NCBI GenBank assembly: GCA_004352715.1
Contig: SCFE01000070.1
Coordinates: 95,968 to 159,967 of the forward strand
DNA from: Hofstenia miamia
Taxonomy: Eukaryota > Xenacoelomorpha > Acoela
Direction: 5' to 3'
DNA: 64,000 nt
Shown one piece after another: positions 44,081-55,700 of this stretch; within the stretch, counting starts at the first letter, position 1, and each line of letters starts with the position of its first letter. A program made the position numbers and the translations under genes. A model generated the notes under the pieces. The model did not search any database. It was not told the origin of the DNA and saw only the letters and a list, made by a program, of their open reading frames with translations.

Positions 44081-46839
44081 CTGTGAAAGAACCCAATTTG
44101 TGATGAAATGATTTATAACTTATGCTAATGATAGTGGCTGGAACATTTCTACCTCTTCATTTGTTTAATTTGGTATGGTTTTATCAGAATATTGATGTCA
44201 AAATAATCATGATACAATAGTGGTAAGAGACTGAGTGATGCACATACCAAGGGACAGCCATGGATGTCTGCCAGGTGGAAGTGGACTGATTCTATTGGAC
44301 GCCACCTAGTGACGAAAATTTTTTGACAAAACTAAATTGAGCAAATTAATTTTCATATAATTGATGACAAGAAGTGTTTTTGACAAAACTAAATTGAGCA
44401 AATTAATTTTTTGACAAAGTTTTTATTTTTTAGGCAAACTTCTATTTGCTTCTTTTAATATACATGTTCATTTTAAAAATGCTTAAAAATGCAACACTCT
44501 GTATTAAGGAACATAATTCATAGATGTAAAAGCCAACACTTGGGTAAAACATTTGTATAGATGTATATTTCAACATGCATTCATATTAATCAAAGATATA
44601 GATTATGCAAAGTATAATTTGTACTAAATATAAAAGCATACATTAGACAGCACTCAGAGTGATGGAGTTCATCACTGTGCAATCTTCATGTTTCCATTTT
44701 CATTCTAAAATATGATGGCACTTCCACATTCACCCAGGAATGTGTTAGACCATTTATTTAATGTGGCTGGCTTTTCCCAGGAAGACTATTGTTACCACAG
44801 ACCTAAACCATGAGCAATGAAAAGTATAATAACCATCATAAAATAAAATATCTTGTGACATTTGATAAAACCCAGGTATAATTTGTAAAAATGTAAACCA
44901 GGTGGTGAAGAGAGATATTACATCAATGTATATAGGAAAATAAACCATTAACACACAAAAATCATGTTAAAACAAAAATGTGTTTGGTGAATAGAGAAAT
45001 ATTACATCAATGTATATAGGTGAATAAACCATGAGCACATAAAAATCATTTCAAACAAAAATGCATATGATGGAAATAAATATTACATCAACAAATATAA
45101 GTAAATGAACCATTAACACATAAAAATCATTGTAAAACAAAAAGGTGTTTGGTGAAAAGAAATATTACATCAATGGATATAGGCAAATAAACCATTAAGG
45201 CATAAGAATCATTTTAAAACAAACACATGTTTGGTGAAAATAGAAATATTGCATCAACATATATAGGTGAATAAACCATTAACACATAAAAATTGTTTAA
45301 AACAAAAGAGTGTTTGTTGTATATAAACAATGAAAATAAAATATGTAAAAACCTTATTGTAATATCATGCTGTTGAATTATTTATTGTAGTAATAGTAAA
45401 TGCTTATATCTCAGTTTTCATGTAATGTAATTTTTCAAATGCTTGAAATGTGCACTTATNCTGTGAAAGAACCCAATTTGTGATGAAATGATTTATAACT
45501 TATGCTAATGATAGTGGCTGGAACATTTCTACCTCTTCATTTGTTTAATTTGGTATGGTTTTATCAGAATATTGATGTCAAAATAATCATGATACAATAG
45601 TGGTAAGAGACTGAGTGATGCACATACCAAGGGACAGCCATGGATGTCTGCCAGGTGGAAGTGGACTGATTCTATTGGACGCCACCTAGTGACGAAAATT
45701 TTTTGACAAAACTAAATTGAGCAAATTAATTTTCATATAATTGATGACAAGAAGTGTTTTTGACAAAACTAAATTGAGCAAATTAATTTTTTGACAAAGT
45801 TTTTATTTTTTAGGCAAACTTCTATTTGCTTCTTTTAATATACATGTTCATTTTAAAAATGCTTAAAAATGCAACACTCTGTATTAAGGAACATAATTCA
45901 TAGATGTAAAAGCCAACACTTGGGTAAAACATTTGTATAGATGTATATTTCAACATGCATTCATATTAATCAAAGATATAGATTATGCAAAGTATAATTT
46001 GTACTAAATATAAAAGCATACATTAGACAGCACTCAGAGTGATGGAGTTCATCACTGTGCAATCTTCATGTTTCCATTTTCATTCTAAAATATGATGGCA
46101 CTTCCACATTCACCCAGGAATGTGTTAGACCACTTATTTAATGTGGCTGGCTTTTCCCAGGAAGACTATTGTTACCACAGACCTAAACCATGAGCAATGA
46201 AAAGTATAATAACCATCATAAAATAAAATATCTTGTGACATTTGATAAAACCCAGGTATAATTTGTAAAAATGTAAACCAGGTGGTGAAGAGAGATATTA
46301 CATCAATGTATATAGGAAAATAAACCATTAACACACAAAAATCATGTTAAAACAAAAATGTGTTTGGTGAATAGAGAAATATTACATCAATGTATATAGG
46401 TGAATAAACCATGAGCACATAAAAATCATTTCAAACAAAAATGCATATGATGGAAATAAATATTACATCAACAAATATAAGTAAATGAACCATTAACACA
46501 TAAAAATCATTGTAAAACAAAAAGGTGTTTGGTGAAAAGAAATATTACATCAATGGATATAGGCAAATAAACCATTAAGGCATAAGAATCATTTTAAAAC
46601 AAACACATGTTTGGTGAAAATAGAAATATTGCATCAACATATATAGGTGAATAAACCATTAACACATAAAAATTGTTTAAAACAAAAGAGTGTTTGTTGT
46701 ATATAAACAATGAAAATAAAATATGTAAAAACCTTATTGTAATATCATGCTGTTGAATTATTTATTGTAGTAATAGTAAATGCTTATATCTCAGTTTTCA
46801 TGTAATGTAATTTTTCAAATGCTTGAAATGTGCACTTAT
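44081..46839. repeat. 1379-bp duplication joined by one N
   Basis: 44081-45459 and 45461-46839 are virtually identical at offset 1380; I noticed one substitution (T at 44753, C at 46133). A single N at 45460 separates them. The near-perfect identity and the N join argue for an unmerged contig overlap over a true tandem duplication. The short minus-strand frames inside are identical in both and show no domain. Confidence 0.9.
44906..45322. repeat. Minisatellite, about 80-bp unit, roughly five copies
   Basis: Units contain AAATATTACATCAA, TATAGG, AATAAACCATTAACACA and AAAATCATTTTAAAACAAA in order, with small indels. The same array reappears at 46286-46702 because it lies inside the 1379-bp duplication. 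Confidence 0.8.
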
Positions 46840-48723
46840 CATTATTTCATGTATGTTATATTTATTGGAGTTTAAGTAATTGATTGAATTTAGTCTTTGA
46901 AAATTTAAAAAATTACAATGTGGAGAAGAACTGGAATGTTATTTCAATGTTTATCCTATATTACTAATATTTAGCTAGATGTCTTTTAAATAAAATCCCA
47001 ATTATGCAAATTTCAAACATTTATGACTCTTGTGAGATTATTTTTGATGGCCATAAGATAATGCATCAACCAACCTTCTTAATTTCAAATTTGATTGTCT
47101 GGCATTCATACCCTTGTCCTCATTTATTTTATACTTAAATTTGCTATTGAAATTTGCTTTTTAACTACATAAGTGATTATTAATGCATTCTTTTTATAAT
47201 TATACATGCATATCACTCCTCATAATAATATTTCACATTTGGAAATGTTAAGAATGTTTTAATAGAAAATTTGCTGGTATTTAATCACAATCTTTCCTAT
47301 AAAACCAGTTATTACAATTACATTGACACAGCTCTAATGCAATCTGTATGTAAAACTTCATTATAGAAAATGTCACTTGGTTTTTTAATTTATTTATCTG
47401 AGAAACAATTGTAATAATGTTTGTTTTATGCTATATTTTTAGAATGATTACAAATTCAATCAATTACATAATGTATATTCACAAGTGATTGTAAAATATT
47501 CTACATCTTTTTGCTATTTAAATATTAAAACAGTACTAGAATTTTGATTCTTTAACACATAGAGTGATTAATCTTTGTTATTTCAATATGTTTTAATATT
47601 TCCAAAATTTCCATCCATAAATGCCCGTCCTTAAATGTCTTAAAATCATTTTTCATTCATATTTTTCGAAAGTCTTAAATGTCACCACTTTTTTGAGAAT
47701 GCTTTTCTGTAAAGGTTCTTAACAATTAATATTTAGTTTAGCATCATCACAATTTGTAAATATCCTATCATCTCAACATTTACTTCATAGTGAATTTTTT
47801 CAAGTATTGTGTAATGCTTCAAATGCTTATGTGCATATTGCAGACAAGCTAATTATATATGCTAGTTCTTTTCCAGATTGCTGTTGTAATTTATATATCA
47901 TATTGTTCAAAAACTGTTTAGCACCTACCTGTCAGTGTGTTTTGTTGCGAATGATTTTAAGTCTTTATGTAACAATGAATGTTTCTTGAAATCATTATTT
48001 GATAATTTATTTTCATGCTAATGTGAGTCATATCATTCAACAATCAATTCCATGTAAACTGAAATTGAATTATTTTGTAATTGCAAAAGCCAACCAATGC
48101 TTCTATTGTTAAATATGTTTTTAAAAATTAACTCTTAGCATTTTTTCCTAGAGAATCATTTTAAATCTTTAAAGTGAAACAATGAATGTTCTTTAAATTC
48201 ACCTGTTTGTTACTTCAATTATTATGTCCAAGCTAAAAACAAATATATTCATGCAAACTGATTCTATGATAATTTATTAATTAATTCCCAGCTATTGTTA
48301 GTAACTCATTCAATTGTTCCTTTGTTTTTTTCAAAAAGCATGTGTGGTACAGCTAAAACAAAATTTGGTAGTGTATTAAAAGTTAAACACAAGAATGGAT
48401 TCTAATATTTTCTACCCAAATGCTATGGAGATGCAATTTGCAAGAATTACAAACACTTGGTATTTATATAAGGCAAAAGAAGGCGTATCATATTACAAAT
48501 TTTTAAATAATTAAATTTTTGAAATTAAAAAACGCCATTTTGAACTTGTTTTTATATTCTATCTTCATGTAGCAAACAATTATCAAATGTATGAATTGTT
48601 AAAAATAGAGAATTAACATTTTCCATATATGTCATTGTATAAATTGCATGCTTTGGGAATTAATAATATACACTCAAGTGTTAATGTATTTGAAAAATAT
48701 CATTTTTAGTAGCAAAAAATAAA
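46840..48723. other. AT-rich non-coding stretch
   Basis: Nothing recognised on either strand. No open frame beyond 60 residues with any motif. Confidence 0.6.
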
Positions 48724-49110
48724 TCAATTGCTCTGTATTTCACTTTGTGGTAGAGACCTTACAATGAATATCTTAAATTTACATTTACTAATAATATCAA
48801 ATATACTGGGTGTCTTCATTTGATGTACAAATCTGTAATAGTCTTTTATGCAACTGGTGGAGTCCCCCATGTTCTGCAGGTACCAATATAAAAAGTTCAA
48901 TAAATTTTCCACTAGCTGTGAGATTATTTGGCTAAAAAATTTACAGTTCATAGCATCAAATCCCCAAAACATTGTGTTCTTTTGTGCTGATAAATTTAAT
49001 GAATCAATAAATTGAAGCAATTGTCCACTTGGGAGATTGCCTTCTGTAAACGCAATATGATGGAAGTTATGCTTATACCAGTTAAAAGCTGCTTATATAT
49101 GGGATGGAAG
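48724..49110 (-). pseudogene. Unidentified protein-coding remnant
   Basis: A 98-residue minus-strand frame whose coding character extends upstream to about 49110 (NWYKHNFHHIAFTEGNLPSG). Composition is unlike the surrounding AT-rich random frames, with several Trp and Cys and a plausible ordered domain (SAQKNTMFWGFDAMNCKFF, then DYYRFVHQMKTPSIFD). The layout loosely recalls short exonuclease-like or transposon-associated proteins common in invertebrates, but I cannot name a family. It may be an exon or a relic. Confidence 0.3.
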
Positions 49111-49738
49111 AGAGTAAAACAATGTCTTTGAGTGGCATACTGTAAGAATGTAAAGTTTTAATTGATTAAAATCAACAATTCCTTGAGTGAATGAGAGAAT
49201 GAATTCGATATATTATTTTCACAATGTGCATTTTTCAAGTATTGTTTAAATACTAAAATAGACTTATTCGCACATTTATGCAATTGATTCTATATAGTAT
49301 CACATCAATTTTTTTCCAAGCTGTTGTTAGTAACCTGTGCAATTATTTGCATGTGTTTTCAAAAAAATGTTAAGCATTATGTGATTTCTGGTATTTTACT
49401 TTGAGAATGATTTTCTATAAATGTTTAAGCATTGGTAGCACAATATTCTTTATTATGAATACCCCTGTTCATTCAATATATTAATTTTCACAATGCGTAT
49501 TTTTTTAGTACTTTGTAAATACTAAAACAAATTATGATTCTATGATGTGGGATTAATTCATTTATGCAACTTGATTGATTTTCAAATAGCACATAAAATT
49601 ATTGTGCTTTTCTCAGTTGGAATTATAAAATATAGTGCCTAACTATTAGAAATGCTTTAGCATAGGATAATAAATCTCCATATATGTGCATTTTTACTGC
49701 TATCACTATATTTACATTGCACTGACTTGTCTTGCATC

Positions 49739-50776
49739 ATATGCAACTAAGAAACAATATTGCCAATTAGTACTTGTTGACAAACAATTTGGCAAAACAA
49801 AGGGGGTGATAATGCTTCCATTATTTTTAGCTGTTTTGGCAGATGATAAATTCAAATTTTTAACAACAGGTACTTTTTGAATTTAAAACTATAAATAGAG
49901 TGGAAATCAATTTGGAAAACTGTTGAAGTAAATTCTTTGGAAATCTTATTCTTAGATTTAACTTGGTTTGCTTAATACTAATCAATGTCAAGCTAAATGG
50001 TAGATGCATTAGTAGTGGCAAGGGCACATATCAGGAGCAATTCGAGGATCCTTGTTCTGAGACATGAACCTGCATTTATGTTAGGGGTACAAAAAGGAGT
50101 TTTTCTCCATTTAGCTGATTATTGATTCATTCATTGACATGTATTAAATAATAGACTTCAGAGATAAGGCTAGTTAGCCAATTATAGGTTATCTATATTA
50201 TATTATCTTGACTATGTAGGTGACCTATAAATAGACCAATAAAAAGACTGAGCATGTATTGTTATCTAAATGGAAGTTAGGAAGCTGCAAGTAATTATCT
50301 ATTTTATTATCTATATTAATTAAAGCCAATAGTTTTTCAGTAATGGCTAAAGTGATGCTTATTAAGTAGCTAGTGACATTGCCAGGTTGTGAAGTACAAA
50401 TTACACATTACAATTTGAGTTTAAGTCAGTTACATCCAGCCTTGAGGGTTACACTGAGTTAGGATAGGGAACACAAGTTGTTTCAGTGAACAGAGACTTG
50501 GACCTACTCAATCAACAACAAAAGCATACAAGTGTGGAGTGATTCAGAGATTAGAGTCAGCCAGAGGCCACAGTTGAAGGCAAGTGAATCACAGAAGAAA
50601 GTTGTGATGACGTCATACCTAAATAGTATCAGATTAGTTGGGGATAATACAAATTAATAACATCATATCTTATGTAAAAGCAAGCAAAGATCAGTAGATC
50701 CCTACCCACATTTAACAAGAAGTAATATTTAAAAGAATAAATAACTCTATGTTAATGTCTGGTAGCAGATGCTACA
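49739..50776 (+). repeat. 5' LTR of the old family 1 element (5' part missing)
   Basis: Matches 15235-15476 at its start and 13706-13947 and 28409-28758 at its end. It terminates GCAGATGCTACA at 50776, directly before a primer site. It carries TATAAA (50226-50231) and AATAAA (50238-50243); their closeness is odd for a TATA-polyA pair. The first 120 or so bases of the LTR, present at 60012, are not recognisable left of 49739. Confidence 0.75.
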
Positions 50777-50794
50777 TGGTGACTGTGACAGATT
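50777..50794 (+). other. Primer-binding site, family 1
   Basis: TGGTGACTGTGACAG follows the LTR end. It differs from the family 2 site TGGCGACAGTGACAGG by few bases, including one C-to-T at a CpG, so both families probably use the same tRNA. Confidence 0.75.
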
Positions 50795-51017
50795 AAGAAC
50801 AAGAAGAAGAATCAACAAGCCAACATCCTGACTCAAGACTTAAAGTCAACAGATAGGAACTGCAACCATGACATGCAATAACAGAAGACATGCGAAGGAA
50901 CCACCAACTACCAACATAGCACACAGTCAGCTACTACTACTACTACTCCTAACTGGAAGCAGGTTCAGAAACAAAGAATAATACCAAGATGCAAGCCACT
51001 ACTAATAGTAAATCAGA

Positions 51018-52938
51018 ATGACAAACACAAGAGGAAGGCGAGGTAGCGCCAAGAAAGGCACAAGTAAAACAACTCCCACCCCAAGAAGAACACATTCAGA
51101 AACAGATGCATCTCCCACAGAACTAGAAACCCTACATATGTCCCCAGAAACAGGATCCAACAAAGTCTTAAACTTTCTAAGACAAACAAATGAGACAGAG
51201 ACAATACTGAGAGCCTAGATACAAATGCTAGTGCAAAGAATGGTGAAACTAGAACAGGATAATGAAAATGCATTGCATGAGTTGAAAATAGAAATGGACA
51301 ACCGCCTAGAAAATCAAACTGAAAATTTCCAATGGATATTAAAGCACTAACACTTCAACTAGCACAATCAAACAAATGTTTCCAAGAACAGAATGAAAAA
51401 TGGGAAAAGATATGCTGAAAACTAGAAGATGAGAATAGACAGCTAATTCTAGACAATGACATACAAGCCCAAGAGCTAGAACAACTCAAAGATAAACTTA
51501 GATTAACAGAATTGGGCAGAGATGAGAATCGTGAAAAACAAGTGTGAGAGCTAAAAGAATTGAGACATAAACTAAAAACAATACAGAGAAATAAAGAGGA
51601 AAATCAGAGGGTAACACAAACACATGAGATAAAATTTGAGCAATTGAGAGAAAGAAGCCTACAAGTGTCACCCAACAATTTTGAAAAACAATTAAGAGAC
51701 ACAGAAGAGGAAGAGGGACAGGAAAAGAAAAAAATCATTGATGAAATCNTATTCTTAGGATGAGTGATTGAGGAAGGGCAAATATGCATGAAAGATAATG
51801 CAAGAGACATGATCCAGAAAATAGAGAAGCCAAATAACAAAAAAAGACATATAGAGCATAATCAGATTTTTTAATTACTATGGAACATTCATACCNACAA
51901 GTGTCACCCAACAATTTTGAAAAACAATTAAGAGACACAGAAGAGGAAGAGGGACAGGAAAAGAAAAAAATCATTGATGAAATCACAAAAGCAGTAACCA
52001 ACCAGCTTACAATAAATGAAAACATAAACATGCAAAGGAGACCAACCTATGAGAGCTCAATGCCACCAGAGAACAGTAATAACAATACAATACCATGCAA
52101 GACAACCCTGCTGAAATTCAATGGAAATGTCAACAGTTATAATTCAACATTCCTTGAATGGCTGCAAATGTTTGAAATCACAATGGGTGAGAGGAAAGTG
52201 AGCCAACAAGCTGCAGCAGTGAGATTCCCACTGTACCTTGCAGGAGTTGCACCCCAACATTATTTACTTCTAGACACTGATATGAAATAGGATTACAAAT
52301 TATTGATTAGAGATTTTGTAGAGTACTATGAAAATGAAAGTTTTAAAAACAAATACTGAATTATATTGAACTAAACAAAGATGAGAAAGATGGATGATAT
52401 ATGAAACTACATCCAGTAGGTAGAACAAGTGGTAACACTTAGCTACAGAGGAAACAAATATTCAAAATATGACCTCTTCTCCCACATCTGCAATGGAATG
52501 CTGGAAAACATTAGAACACAATTTGAGATCAAGTGCAATGTGGATGATAAACTGGAAAAGATGATCAGGAAGGCTGTAGATATACAGGCAACAATTGAAA
52601 ATGACACCCACATTTATGAAAAAGCAGTATGGAACAAGGAAAAACCAATAGAATGGTGAAACAGTTACAAGATGCAGACAGTGAACACCAAACCTTATAA
52701 GGAAAATAAGATGGAGAAATTCATCAATATAAAAAGCAAAGAGGGAAAGCCAAAGAACATCTGACAAAGAGGTATAAAGTGCTACAACTGCAGAAAGAAG
52801 GGGCACAGGAAAGCCAAGTGCAGAAAACAAATTAACATGATTGGAGAGGAAGAACCATACTATGAAGATGAGGATGTAATTGAATCCAAATCAGAATTGT
52901 TAGAAGATCTTCAAACTGAGGAAGAATCAGAGAACTAG
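51018..52938 (+). pseudogene. Family 1 gag
   Basis: Starts at ATG 51018 (MTNTRGRRGSAKKGTSK, basic). It continues through a long Glu/Lys/Leu/Gln-rich coiled-coil stretch (about 51220-51740 and 51897-52030), a capsid-like region (52100-52660: STFLEWLQMFEITMGERK, KYDLFSHICNGM), and one CCHC knuckle CYNCRKKGHRKAKC at 52780-52821. It ends at TAG 52936-52938. Stops and frameshifts are frequent. A 146-base piece of RT sequence bounded by single Ns is wrongly placed inside it (51750-51895). Gag would form the particle and bind element RNA. Confidence 0.85.
51661..51984. repeat. Misplaced contig piece with flanking duplication
   Basis: 51750-51895, bounded by Ns at 51749 and 51896, equals 54775-54920 (RT coding). 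The 88 bases before it (51661-51748) are repeated right after it (51897-51984). This looks like a scaffolding error and not a biological insertion. Confidence 0.9.
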
Positions 52939-53340
52939 CTTGAGTGCCAACTCCAAAAAACCAAGCACTGATGATGATTATAATGAACTTGAACAATATT
53001 AATATGATAATGATAATGATAAATGGAATACTGACAAAGCAACAATTGATACAGGAGTGGCAACATTAATAATAATGGATGAATGTGCAACAAAACTAGG
53101 ATTTAAATGAGAGGATCTAGNNNNNNNNNNNNNNNNNNNNNAAGAATCAGAGAACTAGCTTGAGTGCCAACTCCAAAAAACCAAGCACTGATGATGATTA
53201 TAATGAACTTGAACAATATTAATATGATAATGATAATGATAAATGGAATACTGACAAAGCAACAATTGATACAGGAGTGGCAACATTAATAATAATGGAT
53301 GAATGTGCAACAAAACTAGGATTTAAATGAGAGGATCTAG
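52922..53340. repeat. 199-bp duplication around 21 N
   Basis: 52922-53120 and 53142-53340 are the same 199 bases (offset 220) around an N run at 53121-53141, again consistent with an unmerged overlap. Confidence 0.9.
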
Positions 53341-53700
53341 AATGATAGAACAAAAGATTAATCAATGCATCTGGAGAATACATAGATATGAAAGTCAAGG
53401 TAAATGCAGTACAGATCAGAATAGTGAACACAACCTTCAAGCAATCACACATGAAGTGATATTGGGTGATGACTTTATAACCAACAATGGATGTGTGATA
53501 AACTATTCCAATTAAAGTAAAAGAAGAAGAAATTAAAATTGAAGAACAAGAAGGCAAGCTATCAGCAATAGCATTTGAACTGGAAGAAGACATTAAGCTG
53601 CAGCCATATCAATGAAGAATGCATGAAATCAAAACAGAAGAGGAAATCACAGCAGATATAATGATCTACAATAACAAAGGAATCAATTCAAAAAGAGTTT
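53142..53700 (+). pseudogene. Family 1 protease
   Basis: The active-site motif IDTGVATLIIMDECA (about 53265-53310) has the standard D-T-G of retropepsins, unlike family 2. Downstream EVILGDDFITNNGCVINY (about 53454-53510) matches the ILG-x-D-F block. Frameshifts separate these from each other and from the gag-overlapping entry frame (VPTPKNQALMMI), which is -1 relative to gag as in family 2. No canonical slippery heptamer is evident at this gag end. Confidence 0.75.
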
Positions 53701-54109
53701 CAATGCCCTCAAAAAGGGAAAATGAAGAATACTAATACTAAATGCCACAAACCACAACATCAACATGAAGAAAACTAATGTGAGAATATTCTGAAAGTAT
53801 GTTAAATCTAGCATCAAAGCCATCTGGAAAACAATGGAAGACATTGATGAGCAGAGTAGTTTGTATGGTTGATTTGAGAACTTACAAATGAAAACAGGAG
53901 GTACTTCACACTGCTGACTAAAGGGCAAGTGGACAAAAACCATCAATGTAGCAAGTACTCCCCACAGCCAATTTTAGGGCAGAAGGACAAAAGCAAATGG
54001 AGAAGATCAATATAAAACACTTGACTTGCTAGAGGAGAAATACCAACATCTAAGTGAAATGCAATTACAACAACTCAGATAGGTGTTGGAGAAACAAACA
54101 AATATTCAA

Positions 54110-55020
54110 CTATGGAGAGATAAGCATGGGCCAGGTGATAAGTGAAACACACAAGATAATTACAACAACAAACAAGCCAATAAAACTGCTGGTGAGATGA
54201 GTACCAGAGCAGATGAAGGATGAATACAACAGAATACTCAACAAACTAATTGACAACAAAATAATCTGACCTAGTGAAAGTCTATATGCAGTGCCAACAG
54301 TGTTCATAAAACAAGGAGACAAGTACATATTATGTATAGACTTCTGAAAACTGAATGAAGTAACAAAAAAGGACTCATACCTGCTTCCCAGAATAGAAGA
54401 TATGCTGTACAAAGCAAGTAAGCACAAATATTTTATGCTGATAGATCTATGTAAAGCATATTGACAAGTCAAAATGGAAGAAGAAGACATTGAAAAAACA
54501 GTTTTTATTACACTATACAGGTTGTATGAATGGATATACATGGCCTTCAGCTTATGTAATGCACCAGCAATGTTCCAGAGATATATAACAAAAGTATTGA
54601 AGAACAAGAAACACAAAATGGAAGAAGGCTTGAACATGTATATTGATGACATCATAATAACAAGTGACACTATAGAAGAGCATCTAGAGAAGCTGGAAAA
54701 GACACTATCAATCCTAGAAAAAGCAGGCTTACAAATTAACAGCAATAAATGTGACATACTAAAAGAGAAGATTATATTCTTAGGATGAGTGATTGAGGAA
54801 GGGCAAATATGCATGAAAGATAATGCAAGAGACATGATCCAGAAAATAGAGAAGCCAAATAACAAAAAAAGACATATAGAGCATAATCAGATTTTTTAAT
54901 TACTATGGAACATTCATACCCAACATTGCGGGAAAAACTGCCAAGATGACACAGCTAATGAGAAAATCAGTGCCCTTTATATGGACTTGGCAGGAGCAAG
55001 AAGAACTAGACAGCATAAAT
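54110..55020 (+). pseudogene. Family 1 reverse transcriptase (old copy)
   Basis: All main RT blocks are readable: SPYAVPTVFIK-like sequence at about 54280, LCIDF, DSYLLPRIEDMLY, the catalytic motif LIDLCKAY, MAFSLCNAPAMFQRY, and the active site MYIDDIIITSD (about 54637-54665), then the thumb region to about 54990. TGA codons interrupt it in LVR*VPEQ, II*PSES, DF*KLNE and FLG*VIEE, where related copies have Arg. One TGA replaces Trp in AY*QV. Confidence 0.9.
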
Positions 55021-55700
55021 GCCCTGACTACAATGAAACATTCATTCTAGCAAAGTAGTGATTGGAGAAACACTGACAAATGAAGAACAACAAGGAGGTG
55101 CCAATACAGTTTTTTAGCCATAAACTGAAGCCAAGGGAGGAAAACTATGGATCAACAAAGCTAGAGATGCTTGCCCTAATTGAAAGCATCAAAAAATTCA
55201 TGCACTTCTTAATCAGACAAGAATTTAGGGTCTGCACAGACAATGGTGGCCTGGCATTGCTAAAAAAGTTCTTGGGAGATAAGTCAGGGATAGTATCAAG
55301 ATGGATCAAATACCTAAATGAATTCACTTTTACCATTGAACACTGAAGAGGAACATTGCATACTAATGCAGATTTTTTTTGGACTGCATTCCCAGAGTAC
55401 CAAAGAGACACAGCCAAAGAAGACTGAGAAAAAGCAGTTTCAATTCCTACTGCATACTGAGTATGAAGAACTGCCTGAAATGTTGATAAGAAAGGAGTAG
55501 TGTTACCAATTTCAATTAAGGAAGAGATATTGAAACCCAAGATCATTAAAAAACAAAAAGATGATATTATACTGAATGAGATCATAAGAAAGCTACAAGA
55601 ACCAAGCCTAAAATTATTGAAATTAACAGTAAGCTATTACAAAAGGTACAAATGGAAAAGAAATAAGAATGGACTCTTATATGTGGAATCATAGAATAAC
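55021..55700 (+). pseudogene. Family 1 RNase H and linker (old copy)
   Basis: 55080-55346 encodes VPIQFFSHKLKPREENYGST, KLEMLALIESIKK and CTDNGGLALLKKFLGDK, the Glu and Asp motifs of retroelement RNase H. Part of the preceding DCDxS segment is deleted near 55040. The linker (55318-55694) contains FQFLLHTEYEELPE and KRYKWKRNKNGLLYVES, preceding the integrase finger. Confidence 0.85.

Noticed and set aside
44754-44954. 66-residue hydrophobic frame, repeated at 46134
   Set aside because: Its repetition is due to the 1379-bp duplication, and no homology or start context supports a gene.
54400-54480. TGA as a sense codon in this organism
   Set aside because: TGA aligns mostly with Arg (CGA) and not with one consistent amino acid such as Trp, and it clusters in old copies. 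Decay explains it better.
54110-54865. 251-residue minus-strand frame opposite reverse transcriptase
   Set aside because: Antisense shadow. The plus strand reads all RT motifs including YIDD.
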